Of a stretch of DNA of 8,031 bases, positions 1 through 6,478 are shown in pieces. The stretch's first letter is position 1. Every line of letters begins with the position of its first letter. The stretch comes from Oscillospiraceae bacterium (GTDB taxonomy: Bacteria; Bacillota; Clostridia; Oscillospirales; Ruminococcaceae): contig SVNB01000082.1 of NCBI GenBank assembly GCA_015067125.1, forward strand, positions 1-8,031, given 5' to 3'. Under the pieces are notes generated by a model that was not told the origin of the DNA, ran no database searches, and was given only the letters and a program-made list of their open reading frames with translations. The position numbers and the translations under genes are program-made.

Positions 1-888
1 AAGGTACAAAAGCAGCTCGTCCAGCCATTCCTCGCATTTATCGTACGCAAGCTCGCAGGCTTTGTAACCGAAAATGTTAAGAGAGAAATATCCCCTTGCG
101 GCGGTCATTTTGTTTCTGTATTCCTCGTTGGGAATAAAGATATTGGAAGTTTGCAGACCCGCAAGGTTAAAGGTTTTGCTGGGCGCAGTGCAGATTGCGC
201 AGTTGTTGAGGTATTTTTCCTCAAAAGTTCCCATGGAAACGTGCTCGAATCCCGGCATGATAAGGTCAAAATGAATTTCGTCGGAAATGATGAAAACGCC
301 GTTTTCAAGGCAGATTTCGCAAAGTTTAAGAAGCTCTTCCTTCGTCCAGATGCGGCCTATGGGGTTGTGCGGACTGGAAAGAATGCAGAGAGTCGTTTCG
401 GGTCTTGCCGCTTTTTCGGCAAAATCCTCGAAATCAATTCTGTATTCGGTTCCCTCAAGGATAAGCTCGCTGCCAAGAACGGTTCTGCCGTTTGCTTCCA
501 CGCTGGAATAAAAAGGATAATAAACCGGAGTAAGCATTAAAACAGAATCGCCGTCTTTGGTAAAAGCGCCGACCATTTCTTTAATAGCCGGAACAACGCC
601 GGCGGTCATTACAAACCATTCTTTTTTAGGAGAAAATCCGTGGCGGCGTTCCATCCAGGAAGTTACGCTTTTATAATAATTTTCAGTTTCGCCGGTATAG
701 CCAAGAACGGTGTTATCAAGGTATTCTTTAAGTCCTTCCACAATCGCGGGCGGATTTTTAAGTTCCATATCCGCAACGGAAAGAGGAACAATATCGTCCC
801 CTGCCTGCGGAATCTGGGCATACATACCTTCCCACTTATGGGAACCTGTGTTTCTTCTGTTGATAAGAGTTTCAAAATCGTATTTCAT
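1..888 (-). CDS. patB: PatB/MalY-type PLP-dependent C-S lyase (cystathionine beta-lyase family), C-terminus cut by window edge
   Basis: The visible part is the first 296 codons, open to the left edge; family members are about 390 residues, so roughly 95 are missing. It is a fold-type I aminotransferase-like enzyme of the MalY/PatB branch. These cytoplasmic enzymes usually cleave the C-S bond of cystathionine or cysteine to release homocysteine or sulfide, pyruvate and ammonia. Visible family blocks are an N-terminal RRNTGSHKWE segment, SVADMELKNPP, SSPHNPIGRIW, SDEIHFDL with the PLP-ring aspartate near residue 203, and APSKTFNLAGLQ with the PLP-binding lysine near residue 238. The ATG at 888-886 has AAGGAG six bases upstream, and that site overlaps the stop of the HD gene 10 bases away, so it is the last visible gene of the mrp operon. 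The exact substrate cannot be read from sequence; aminotransferase activity is the alternative. Confidence 0.9.
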   Translation of the reverse strand, partial: MKYDFETLINRRNTGSHKWEGMYAQIPQAGDDIVPLSVADMELKNPPAIVEGLKEYLDNTVLGYTGETENYYKSVTSWMERRHGFSPKKEWFVMTAGVVPAIKEMVGAFTKDGDSVLMLTPVYYPFYSSVEANGRTVLGSELILEGTEYRIDFEDFAEKAARPETTLCILSSPHNPIGRIWTKEELLKLCEICLENGVFIISDEIHFDLIMPGFEHVSMGTFEEKYLNNCAICTAPSKTFNLAGLQTSNIFIPNEEYRNKMTAARGYFSLNIFGYKACELAYDKCEEWLDELLLYL

Positions 889-898
889 TTTGTTCTCC

Positions 899-1477
899 TT
901 ATTCCTCTATGCCTTCCATTTCCGCTTCGACGGCGGCTTCGCAGGATTTCATCGCTTCGAGAGTTTTTTCAAGCAGCTCGCCAAGTTCCCAGCCAAGGCG
1001 CTCTGCGCCAAGTTTTATAACATCGCGGCTGCAGCCTGCGGCAAATTTTTTATCCTTGAATTTTTTCTTTACGCTGGAAACGTCCATATCCATGCAGCTT
1101 TTGGAAGGACGCATTTTTGCCGCCGCCCAGATAAGTCCGGTAAGCTCATCGGCGGCAAAAAGCACTTTTTCCATCTGGTGTTCCGGTTCCACGTCAGAGG
1201 TCATTCCGTATGCGTGGCTGCAAACCGCATGGATAAATCTTTCGTCAAATCCTGCTTCGCGCAGAAGCTCCGGTGCTTTTACGCAGTGTTCCTCCGGCCA
1301 GTTTTCAAAGTCAACGTCGTGCAAAAGGCCTACTGCTGCCCAAAAATCCGCCTCATCGCCGTAACCAAGTTCGTTTGCGTACCAGCGCATAACGCCTTCC
1401 ACAGTATAGGCATGGCGGATGTGGAAAGCCACTTTGTTGTATTTTTTAAGGGTTTCTACCGCAAGTTCTCTGTTCAT
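899..1477 (-). CDS. HD-superfamily metal-dependent hydrolase
   Basis: A 192-residue cytoplasmic protein with the signature of a small stand-alone HD-domain phosphohydrolase (HDIG-like). Candidate metal ligands are H22 in IRHAYTVEGVMRW, the H53-D54 pair in GLLHDVDFENWPEEH, H88 in AVCSHAYG and D110 in ADELTG. This is the usual H...HD...H...D order, so it is probably active. Known HD proteins act on nucleotides or other phosphoesters; the substrate here is unknown. No signal peptide or membrane segment is seen, and the C-terminus is acidic. I chose ATG 1477 because GGAGG lies 5 bases upstream. An in-frame ATG at 1504 sits inside the mrp stop as TGATG and would add nine residues (MPNDPMEDK). The gene lies between mrp and patB with short gaps and is probably co-transcribed with both. 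Confidence 0.85.
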   Translation of the reverse strand: MNRELAVETLKKYNKVAFHIRHAYTVEGVMRWYANELGYGDEADFWAAVGLLHDVDFENWPEEHCVKAPELLREAGFDERFIHAVCSHAYGMTSDVEPEHQMEKVLFAADELTGLIWAAAKMRPSKSCMDMDVSSVKKKFKDKKFAAGCSRDVIKLGAERLGWELGELLEKTLEAMKSCEAAVEAEMEGIEE

Positions 1478-1482
1478 TTTGT

Positions 1483-1487
1483 CCTCC
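1483..1487 (-). promoter_or_regulatory. Ribosome binding site of the HD hydrolase gene, deciding its start
   Basis: GGAGG on the minus strand, five bases before ATG 1477. It favours this internal start over the TGATG-coupled ATG at 1504, which has no comparable site in front of it. Confidence 0.65.
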
Positions 1488-1503
1488 ATGGGGTCATTTG
1501 GCA

Positions 1504-2331
1504 TCAGCCAAGGGTCGCAAGTTTTTCGGTAACGGCATCAAGCCAGTTTTCTTCGCAATATTCAATATCGCCGGCATCGCATTTTGCGGCAACTGTGGGG
1601 TCGATCGGAATTTTTGCCGTTACGGGAATTCCGTATTTTTCGGCGATTTCTTCTATATGGCTTTCTCCGAAAATGTTATGAACTTTTCCGCAGTCAGGGC
1701 ATTTAAATCCGGACATATTTTCTACCACCGCAAGAACCGGAATATCCATCATTCCGGCCATTTTTACGGCTTTTTCAACGATCATTCCAACAAGTTCCTG
1801 CGGAGAAGTTACAACAACTATTCCGTCAACCGGAAGGGACTGGAAAACGGTAAGCGGAACGTCGCCTGTACCCGGAGGCATATCCACAAACATATAGTCA
1901 ACGTCGTTCCAGACTACGTCCTGCCAGAATTGTTTTACCGTTCCGGCAATAACCGGTCCGCGCCAGACAACGGGTTCGGTTTCGTCCTGAAGAAGAAGGT
2001 TTACGGACATAACTTCTATGCCGGTTTTGGAAAGCTCCGGAATAATTCCGGCGGCGCTGCCGGTGGCCTTGTTGGTAATGCCAAAAGCTTTGGGAATAGA
2101 AGGTCCAGTAACGTCCGCATCCAAAACGGCGGTTTTATATCCTTTTTTCTGCATATTGGCGGCAAGAAGAGAGGTAACGAGAGATTTGCCTACGCCGCCT
2201 TTTCCGCTTACTACGCCGATGACGTGTCTGATATCGGAAAATTCGTTCTGATCCACAAGAAAGCTTTCCGGAGCCTGTCTTGAAGAACAGTTCTGACCGC
2301 AATGTTCGCAGTCGTGATTGCATTCGCTCAT
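1504..2331 (-). CDS. mrp: Mrp/NBP35-family Fe-S cluster carrier ATPase
   Basis: A 275-residue cytoplasmic P-loop ATPase of the Mrp/ApbC/NBP35 family, which binds and transfers Fe-S clusters to apo-proteins. The deviant Walker A motif GKGGVGKS lies at residues 43-50, followed by LDADVTGPSIP (from 70), VWRGPVIAG (from 122), VDMPPGTGD (149-157) and the metal-binding CPDC at 211-214, the usual bridging cluster site of the dimer. A short N-terminal cysteine cluster, C4-X3-C8-X2-C11-X3-C15, precedes the ATPase domain; it is a likely extra cluster or metal site. It lacks the N-terminal DUF59/MIP18 domain found in many other bacterial Mrp proteins. ATG 2331 has GGAG nine bases upstream. This is the first gene of a leftward operon with the HD hydrolase and PatB, and a promoter with an overlapping palindrome lies just upstream. 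Confidence 0.95.
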   Translation of the reverse strand: MSECNHDCEHCGQNCSSRQAPESFLVDQNEFSDIRHVIGVVSGKGGVGKSLVTSLLAANMQKKGYKTAVLDADVTGPSIPKAFGITNKATGSAAGIIPELSKTGIEVMSVNLLLQDETEPVVWRGPVIAGTVKQFWQDVVWNDVDYMFVDMPPGTGDVPLTVFQSLPVDGIVVVTSPQELVGMIVEKAVKMAGMMDIPVLAVVENMSGFKCPDCGKVHNIFGESHIEEIAEKYGIPVTAKIPIDPTVAAKCDAGDIEYCEENWLDAVTEKLATLG

Positions 2332-2354
2332 TTTTTATATCTCCTTTTTTAGTT

Positions 2355-2370
2355 TACTAATAGATTAGTA
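2355..2370. promoter_or_regulatory. Perfect 16-base palindrome, likely operator for mrp
   Basis: TACTAATAGATTAGTA has seven-base arms (TACTAAT/ATTAGTA) around AG. It overlaps the last four bases of the mrp -10 box and extends toward the transcription start, the usual place for a repressor site. The arms are too AT-rich and the spacer too short for a good hairpin, and no T-run follows, so a DNA-binding dimer fits better than a terminator. The regulator is not in the window; MarR- or Rrf2-type dimers would suit the symmetry, but that is a guess. Confidence 0.5.
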
Positions 2371-2395
2371 TATCACTTTATCCGCAAAAAGTTAA
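2367..2395 (-). promoter_or_regulatory. Sigma-A-type promoter for the mrp operon
   Basis: On the minus strand, -35 TTAACT (2395-2390, 4 of 6 to consensus) and -10 TATACT (2372-2367, 5 of 6) are separated by exactly 17 bases. The expected start of transcription is near 2360, inside or just past the palindrome, giving a leader of about 30 bases before the mrp ATG. Confidence 0.6.
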
Positions 2396-2462
2396 GGTGT
2401 TTGGAATTTATTTTTATTTTTTTATATTTTTCCAAAATACTGTCGCTTTTTGTAACAATTTG

Positions 2463-2471
2463 TGTTATAGT
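2463..2471 (+). promoter_or_regulatory. Extended -10 promoter for the PfkB kinase gene
   Basis: TGTTATAGT combines a TG extension with a -10 box, TATAGT, that matches consensus at 5 of 6. No convincing -35 box is seen 16-18 bases upstream, which fits an extended -10 promoter. A very T-rich stretch at about 2407-2432 could act as an upstream AT-rich element. The expected start is near 2478, about 27 bases before the TTG start codon. Confidence 0.5.
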
Positions 2472-2489
2472 TTTAGCATATTGAGTTTT

Positions 2490-2494
2490 AGGAG
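2490..2494 (+). promoter_or_regulatory. Ribosome binding site of the TTG-started kinase gene
   Basis: AGGAG lies 10 bases before TTG 2505. It is too close to the in-frame GTG at 2496 for that codon to be used, and the extended -10 promoter maps downstream of any earlier in-frame start, so TTG is the best choice. Confidence 0.55.
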
Positions 2495-2504
2495 AGTGTT
2501 TAAA

Positions 2505-3434
2505 TTGGCTGCAACTGCTGTTTTCGGCGTAGCATTTGTTGACGTAAAAGGTTTTCCGTTCGGAAAATACATCCCTACCGGTACAAACCTTGGCAACGTA
2601 AAAATTGTTCACGGAGGAGTTTCCCGCAACGTGTGCGAAGACTTTGCAAACGTTGGTATGCCTGTTAATTTTGTAAGCGTTGCCGACCACACCCCAATCG
2701 GACTTGACGTTGTGGATCATCTTCAGAATATCGGCGTAGGAACCGATTACATCACCATGGTGCCAAGCGGCGGTATTGGAATGTGGCTTGCGGTTATGGA
2801 CGAACGCGGCGACCTTGCCGGTTCCACCAGCCAGATGCCGGACCTTGACGCTCTTGAATCCTTTATCGGAGCAAAAGGCGAAGAAATTGTTAAAAACTGC
2901 GAAAACATCGTTCTCGAAGTTGATACAAACGAAGCCATTGCAGAAAAAGTTCTTTCCCTTGCAGAAAAATATAATAAAAAAGTCTATGTTATCGTTGGCA
3001 ATTTAAGCGTTATCGGCAAGCGTCCGGACTTTCTTTCCCGCGTTGACTGCTATATCTGCAACGAAATAGAAGCCGGAAAATTCTTCGATATGAATCTTGA
3101 AGAATATAACCCCGAACAGATGCTTGAAGTTGTTAAAGAAAAATCTTCCGAACTTCGCGTTCCTTCCATGGTTGTTACCATGGGCAAAAACGGCGCCGTA
3201 TTTTACGACAGCCGTACCGGCGAAGAAGGCCACTGCCCCTGCCGCCCATGCGACCTTGTTGATACCACCGGCGCAGGCGATGCCTTCCTTTCCGGCACTG
3301 TTATGGGACTTACCCGCGGTTACAGCCTTGCAAAAGCTGTTAAAGCCGGAACCTATCTTGCTTCCGCAACAATACAGGTTGCAGAAAGTTCCTGCCCCAA
3401 AAACCCGAAGTTCTTTGATCAGTTCGAAAACTGA
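2505..3434 (+). CDS. PfkB/ribokinase-family kinase, possibly pseudouridine kinase-like
   Basis: A 309-residue cytoplasmic kinase of the PfkB family, which phosphorylates sugars or nucleosides with ATP. The substrate-side glycine block GGVSRNVCEDFANVG lies near residues 38-52, the NxxE motif is N186-E189, and the C-terminal PfkB signature DTTGAGDAF begins at D253, with D259 as the catalytic base. The GGVxRN block and the spacing after it resemble pseudouridine kinase (PsuK) more than ribokinase or fructokinase, but there is no psuG (pseudouridine glycosidase) beside it, so the substrate stays open. The TTG start at 2505 fits the ribosome binding site and gives a normal family length; the open frame reaches back to 2397 but would add a hydrophobic stretch foreign to the family. 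The gene appears monocistronic, with its own promoter and a terminator. Confidence 0.85.
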   Translation: MAATAVFGVAFVDVKGFPFGKYIPTGTNLGNVKIVHGGVSRNVCEDFANVGMPVNFVSVADHTPIGLDVVDHLQNIGVGTDYITMVPSGGIGMWLAVMDERGDLAGSTSQMPDLDALESFIGAKGEEIVKNCENIVLEVDTNEAIAEKVLSLAEKYNKKVYVIVGNLSVIGKRPDFLSRVDCYICNEIEAGKFFDMNLEEYNPEQMLEVVKEKSSELRVPSMVVTMGKNGAVFYDSRTGEEGHCPCRPCDLVDTTGAGDAFLSGTVMGLTRGYSLAKAVKAGTYLASATIQVAESSCPKNPKFFDQFEN

Positions 3435-3453
3435 TAAATTATCTGATAACATA

Positions 3454-3484
3454 GGCAGACGGAATTTTTTCCGCCTGCCTTTTT
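3454..3484 (+). terminator. Rho-independent terminator after the kinase gene
   Basis: The stem GGCAG-A-CGGAA pairs with TTCCG-C-CTGCC around a TTTT loop, with ten pairs and one A-C mismatch, followed by TTTTT. It lies 20 bases after the kinase stop codon and only 18 bases before the methyltransferase ATG. Confidence 0.8.
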
Positions 3485-3502
3485 GATTTTGGAGGTAAAA
3501 AT

Positions 3503-4297
3503 ATGGATTTTAACGAACTTTATACCATAAAAGATGAATTGGAACAGATAAACCGCACCTATGATATTTTCAACGAGGAAATGCGCCTTAAATCCAAATC
3601 CGGCCGGGTGGAATTTTTGACCACCGTAAAATATATAGAAAAATATCTTAAGCCCGGTATGAAGATCCTTGATATCGGAGCCGGCACCGGCGCATACAGC
3701 TTTTATTTTGCCGAAAAAGGCTATGAAGTTTCCGCACTGGAACTTGCGGATAACAACGTTGCGGTTTTTAAACAAAAGATGAAGCCGGAACATAAAATAA
3801 AGCTTATTCAGGGCAACGCAGTTGATCTTTCCGCCTATCCGGACGAAAGTTTTGATATTGTTTTAATGTTCGGGCCGCTTTATCATCTTCATTCCGAAGA
3901 AGACAGGCAAAAAGCCATTGCAGAAGCAAAGCGCGTTGCCAAAAAAGAAGCTCTGCTTTTCTTTGCCTTTATCGGCAATGATATGGTTTTCATCACCGAA
4001 CTTGGTTACGATGCAAACTATATCAAAAACGGAGATTATAACAGGGAAACATTTAAAATGGACGACTTTCCTTTTGTATTCCACACGGTTGAAGGCTGCC
4101 GGAAAATACTTTTAAACGGCGGAATAAAAATTCTTCACGAAGTGGCTTCGGACGGGGTTTCCGAACTTATGGCAGAAAGGATAAACAGCCTTGATGACGA
4201 AGATTACGAAACCTATCTCCGCTATCACTATTACTGCTGCGAAAAGCCGGAAATGCTTGGCAGAAGCAACCACCTTTTATTTATCGGAAAGAAGTGA
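3503..4297 (+). CDS. Class I SAM-dependent methyltransferase
   Basis: A 264-residue soluble protein with a Rossmann-type methyltransferase core. Motif I, KILDIGAGTGAYSFYFAEKG, starts at residue 54 and holds the glycine-rich SAM loop (59-63). E80 ends the second beta strand and should bind the ribose hydroxyls. DIVLMFGPLYHL at about 117-128 is the motif IV region, typical of Methyltransf_11/25-type proteins. The N-terminal 45 residues look helical, and the C-terminal part (from about 165) is the variable substrate region; nothing in it identifies the acceptor. ATG 3503 has GGAGG seven bases upstream. The stop codon overlaps a possible GTG start of the next gene, so the two are translated from one message. 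No promoter is evident between the preceding terminator and this gene. Confidence 0.85.
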   Translation: MDFNELYTIKDELEQINRTYDIFNEEMRLKSKSGRVEFLTTVKYIEKYLKPGMKILDIGAGTGAYSFYFAEKGYEVSALELADNNVAVFKQKMKPEHKIKLIQGNAVDLSAYPDESFDIVLMFGPLYHLHSEEDRQKAIAEAKRVAKKEALLFFAFIGNDMVFITELGYDANYIKNGDYNRETFKMDDFPFVFHTVEGCRKILLNGGIKILHEVASDGVSELMAERINSLDDEDYETYLRYHYYCCEKPEMLGRSNHLLFIGKK

Positions 4298-4302
4298 AAA
4301 AT

Positions 4303-5169
4303 ATGAAAACCATAGCAAAGCTTACGGATAAAAACGTACTTGGCACCGGCGGAATATCCTGCGCAAAGCCAAGATATACCGCCCGTGCCGTTCTGCGCAA
4401 TTCCGATGGAAAATTTGCCGTTATGCTGATGAAAAAGGTTAATTTTCAGCTTCTTCCCGGCGGCGGAATCGACCCCGGCGAAGATGCCGAAACCGCGCTG
4501 CGCAGAGAAATTCTTGAAGAAACCGGCTGTTCCTGCGATTACATAAAAGAAATCGGCATAGTTGAAGAAAACCGCGCCCACTGCGATTATACGCAGGTTT
4601 CTTATTACTATTTTGTTCACACAAACGGAAAAATCGCAAATACAAGTCTTACCGAAGGTGAAAAAGCCATAAAGACAGAAGTTTGCTGGCAAAGCTTTGA
4701 TGAGGTTTACCGTCTTATCACAGAATTCGTCCCCAAAACGGAGCAGCAGAAGTTTCTGCGCGCAAGAGATACCGCTGTTCTGGAAAAAGTAAAAAACGCT
4801 TTTTCCGAATACTATACGATTCTTCACGTTATGAAAAAATCCACCTGGGAAGAACGCAGAAACAAAGATTTATGGGGTAAACGTAATATCGAAGCCGAAG
4901 GGTTTATCCACTGTTCCCAGCCGGAATATTTTTGGCGCGTGGCTCCTAATTTTGAAGATTCCTCCGAAGAACTTGTTATTCTTTGCATTGACGAAAACAA
5001 GCTTTCTTCCAAGGTGCTTTATGAAGACGGCGACGGCTGCAAAAGAAGCTATCCCCACGTTTACGGAATGATAAACAGTTCCGCCGTTACGGCCGTTCTT
5101 CCCTTTTTGCGTGATGAAAACGGAAAATGGTTGAAAAATCCGGAGCTTGCAAATTTTGAGAATAAATGA
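4303..5169 (+). CDS. Nudix hydrolase fused to a DUF952 domain
   Basis: A 288-residue two-domain cytoplasmic protein. The N-terminal half (about 20-155) is a Nudix hydrolase, a family that splits nucleoside diphosphates linked to another moiety. The Nudix box is complete: G54, E60, then REILEETGC at 68-76, with E69, E72 and E73 as metal ligands. The C-terminal part (about 172-280) matches DUF952: ILHV with H175, AEGFIHCS with H203 and S205, LYEDGDG with E241, then YPHVYGMI. DUF952 has no firm activity; I recall it being grouped with ADP-ribosyltransferase-like folds. ATG 4303 is five bases past the methyltransferase stop; an in-frame GTG at 4294 overlapping that stop would add MKN. The Nudix substrate could be ADP-ribose, an oxidised nucleotide or a nucleotide sugar. 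No terminator is obvious after it. Confidence 0.85.
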   Translation: MKTIAKLTDKNVLGTGGISCAKPRYTARAVLRNSDGKFAVMLMKKVNFQLLPGGGIDPGEDAETALRREILEETGCSCDYIKEIGIVEENRAHCDYTQVSYYYFVHTNGKIANTSLTEGEKAIKTEVCWQSFDEVYRLITEFVPKTEQQKFLRARDTAVLEKVKNAFSEYYTILHVMKKSTWEERRNKDLWGKRNIEAEGFIHCSQPEYFWRVAPNFEDSSEELVILCIDENKLSSKVLYEDGDGCKRSYPHVYGMINSSAVTAVLPFLRDENGKWLKNPELANFENK

Positions 5170-5230
5170 ATTTTATTATAAATATGTAGATTGCCTGGTT
5201 CTTTTTTGAATGATTATTCTCTCTTGAAGA

Positions 5231-5259
5231 TTGACTTTTCTTATGCTATTATATAGAAT
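5231..5259 (+). promoter_or_regulatory. Strong sigma-A-type promoter for the ADP-ribosylglycohydrolase operon
   Basis: The -35 box TTGACT (5231-5236) and the -10 box TAGAAT (5254-5259) each match consensus at 5 of 6 and are exactly 17 bases apart. Transcription should start near 5266, leaving a leader of about 20 bases with GGAGGA (5275-5280) before the ATG. The rest of this gap, 5170-5230, is AT-rich and shows no clear terminator. Confidence 0.75.
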
Positions 5260-5287
5260 AGATTAATTTTGACCGGAGGATTTTTTA

Positions 5288-6478
5288 ATGATTGGTGCAA
5301 TAATCGGCGATATTGCCGGAAGCATATATGAATTCAACAATATAAAAACAACGGATTTTCCCATCATCGGCGATGATTGTTTTTTCACCGATGATACCGT
5401 TATGACTTTTGCCGTTGCGGAAGCTCTTGTTAACGGCAAACGCGACCCGGAAAAAACCGAAAAAGCCATGGTAAAAGCCATGAAGAAATACGGAAAAATG
5501 TACCCGAATGCCGGATACGGCGGAAGATTCGGCCAGTGGCTTGCTTCTGCCGATCCTAAACCTTACGGCAGTTTTGGAAACGGCAGCGCAATGCGCGTTT
5601 CTCCCGTTGCGTGGTACTTTCACAGCCTTGAAAAAGTAGAAAGATTTGCGGAAATCAGCGCAAAAGTAACCCACGACCACGAAGAAGGCATAAAAGGCGC
5701 AAAAGCCACTGCCGCCGCTATTTTTCTTGCAAGAAACGGCAGATCCAAGGATTACATAAAGCGCTATATCGAACTTAAATACAGATACGATTTCAGCAAG
5801 ACCCTTGACGAGATCCGTCCCGAATATAAGTTTGACGAAACCTGCCAGGGTACCGTACCTGTGGCTCTTCAGGTATTCTTTGAATCCGAAAGCTTTGAAG
5901 ACACTCTGCGCAAGGCTATTTCTATGGGCGGCGACAGCGATACCCTTGCTGCCATCGCCTGCTCTGTTGCGGAGGGTTTTTATCCCGTTCCCGCGGAAAT
6001 AAAAGAAAAAGCTTTGGCAAAGCTCGATAAAAAGCTTATGAGCATGCTCAAAAAATGGAACGAAGATTTAAGCGTCTCTTCCAATCCTTTTGAGCACCGC
6101 GATATTATGCTTTATACAGATTATCTTCTTACCAACCCGCATACCGAACGCAAAACCATTCATCATCCGGACAGCAACCAGGATTACGTTGTTCCGGAAT
6201 ATAACGAAATTATGTATAACTTTATCCGTGATGCGGTGGTTTCCGAAAGATTCCGCAGCGATTATGCCGAGATACTTGCAAAACACAATATCCGCAGTCA
6301 CCAGGACATGGTCTGCGAGGTCTGCGATGCTTCCGAAGTGCTTCTTGAAGCGATGCTTACCGTTATTATAAGCGGCGAAAGAGTTAAACCCGGCAACGTT
6401 GCCTGGGCCGCAGAGGACGGAATCCTCGGCGATATTCTTTATTATATCCGCAAACGTACGGAAGAGGATGAGGAATAA
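5288..6478 (+). CDS. ADP-ribosylglycohydrolase (DraG/ARH family) with C-terminal DUF6508-like extension
   Basis: A 396-residue cytoplasmic protein. Residues 1 to about 255 are an ADP-ribosylglycohydrolase domain, a di-magnesium fold that removes ADP-ribose from proteins or small molecules. The N-terminal GAIIGDIAGSIYEF, FTDDT (33-37), SFGNGSAMRVSP and C-terminal MGGDSDT (213-219) supply the expected metal ligands T34, D35, D36, D216, D218 and T219, so it should be active. The extra part, from about residue 270, is not in the core family; its end, ISGERVKPGNVAWAAEDG (from about 361), resembles the RGERFCDG...ALEDG pattern I associate with DUF6508. ATG 5288 has GGAGGA seven bases upstream. Its TAA overlaps the next ATG as TAATG. 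The true substrate (ADP-ribosyl arginine, another linkage or a metabolite) is not visible. Confidence 0.88.
   Translation: MIGAIIGDIAGSIYEFNNIKTTDFPIIGDDCFFTDDTVMTFAVAEALVNGKRDPEKTEKAMVKAMKKYGKMYPNAGYGGRFGQWLASADPKPYGSFGNGSAMRVSPVAWYFHSLEKVERFAEISAKVTHDHEEGIKGAKATAAAIFLARNGRSKDYIKRYIELKYRYDFSKTLDEIRPEYKFDETCQGTVPVALQVFFESESFEDTLRKAISMGGDSDTLAAIACSVAEGFYPVPAEIKEKALAKLDKKLMSMLKKWNEDLSVSSNPFEHRDIMLYTDYLLTNPHTERKTIHHPDSNQDYVVPEYNEIMYNFIRDAVVSERFRSDYAEILAKHNIRSHQDMVCEVCDASEVLLEAMLTVIISGERVKPGNVAWAAEDGILGDILYYIRKRTEEDEE

Noticed and set aside
710..1681. Long rightward open frame of 323 codons opposite the HD and PatB genes
   Set aside because: It is antisense to well-supported genes, has low-complexity F/H/C-rich translation with no recognisable family, and has no convincing ribosome binding site.
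1498..2283. Rightward open frame of 261 codons opposite mrp
   Set aside because: It is the shadow of a highly conserved gene; its translation is rich in G, N, F and R and matches no domain.
2397..2504. N-terminal extension of the PfkB kinase back to an upstream start
   Set aside because: It would translate an AT-rich promoter region into a phenylalanine-rich stretch, and the extended -10 box lies inside it.
3433..3449. GATAAATTATC palindrome followed by TGATAA, resembling a Fur-like hexamer array
   Set aside because: It is short, AT-rich, overlaps the kinase stop codon and is followed by a terminator rather than a promoter, so chance is a good explanation.
4231..4827. Leftward open frame of 198 codons across the methyltransferase-Nudix junction
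   Set aside because: It overlaps two clear genes on the other strand and shows no domain or start signal.
5170..5230. Possible terminator after the Nudix-DUF952 gene
   Set aside because: Only a four-base GAAT/ATTC inverted repeat is found, with no GC-rich stem and no T-run after it.
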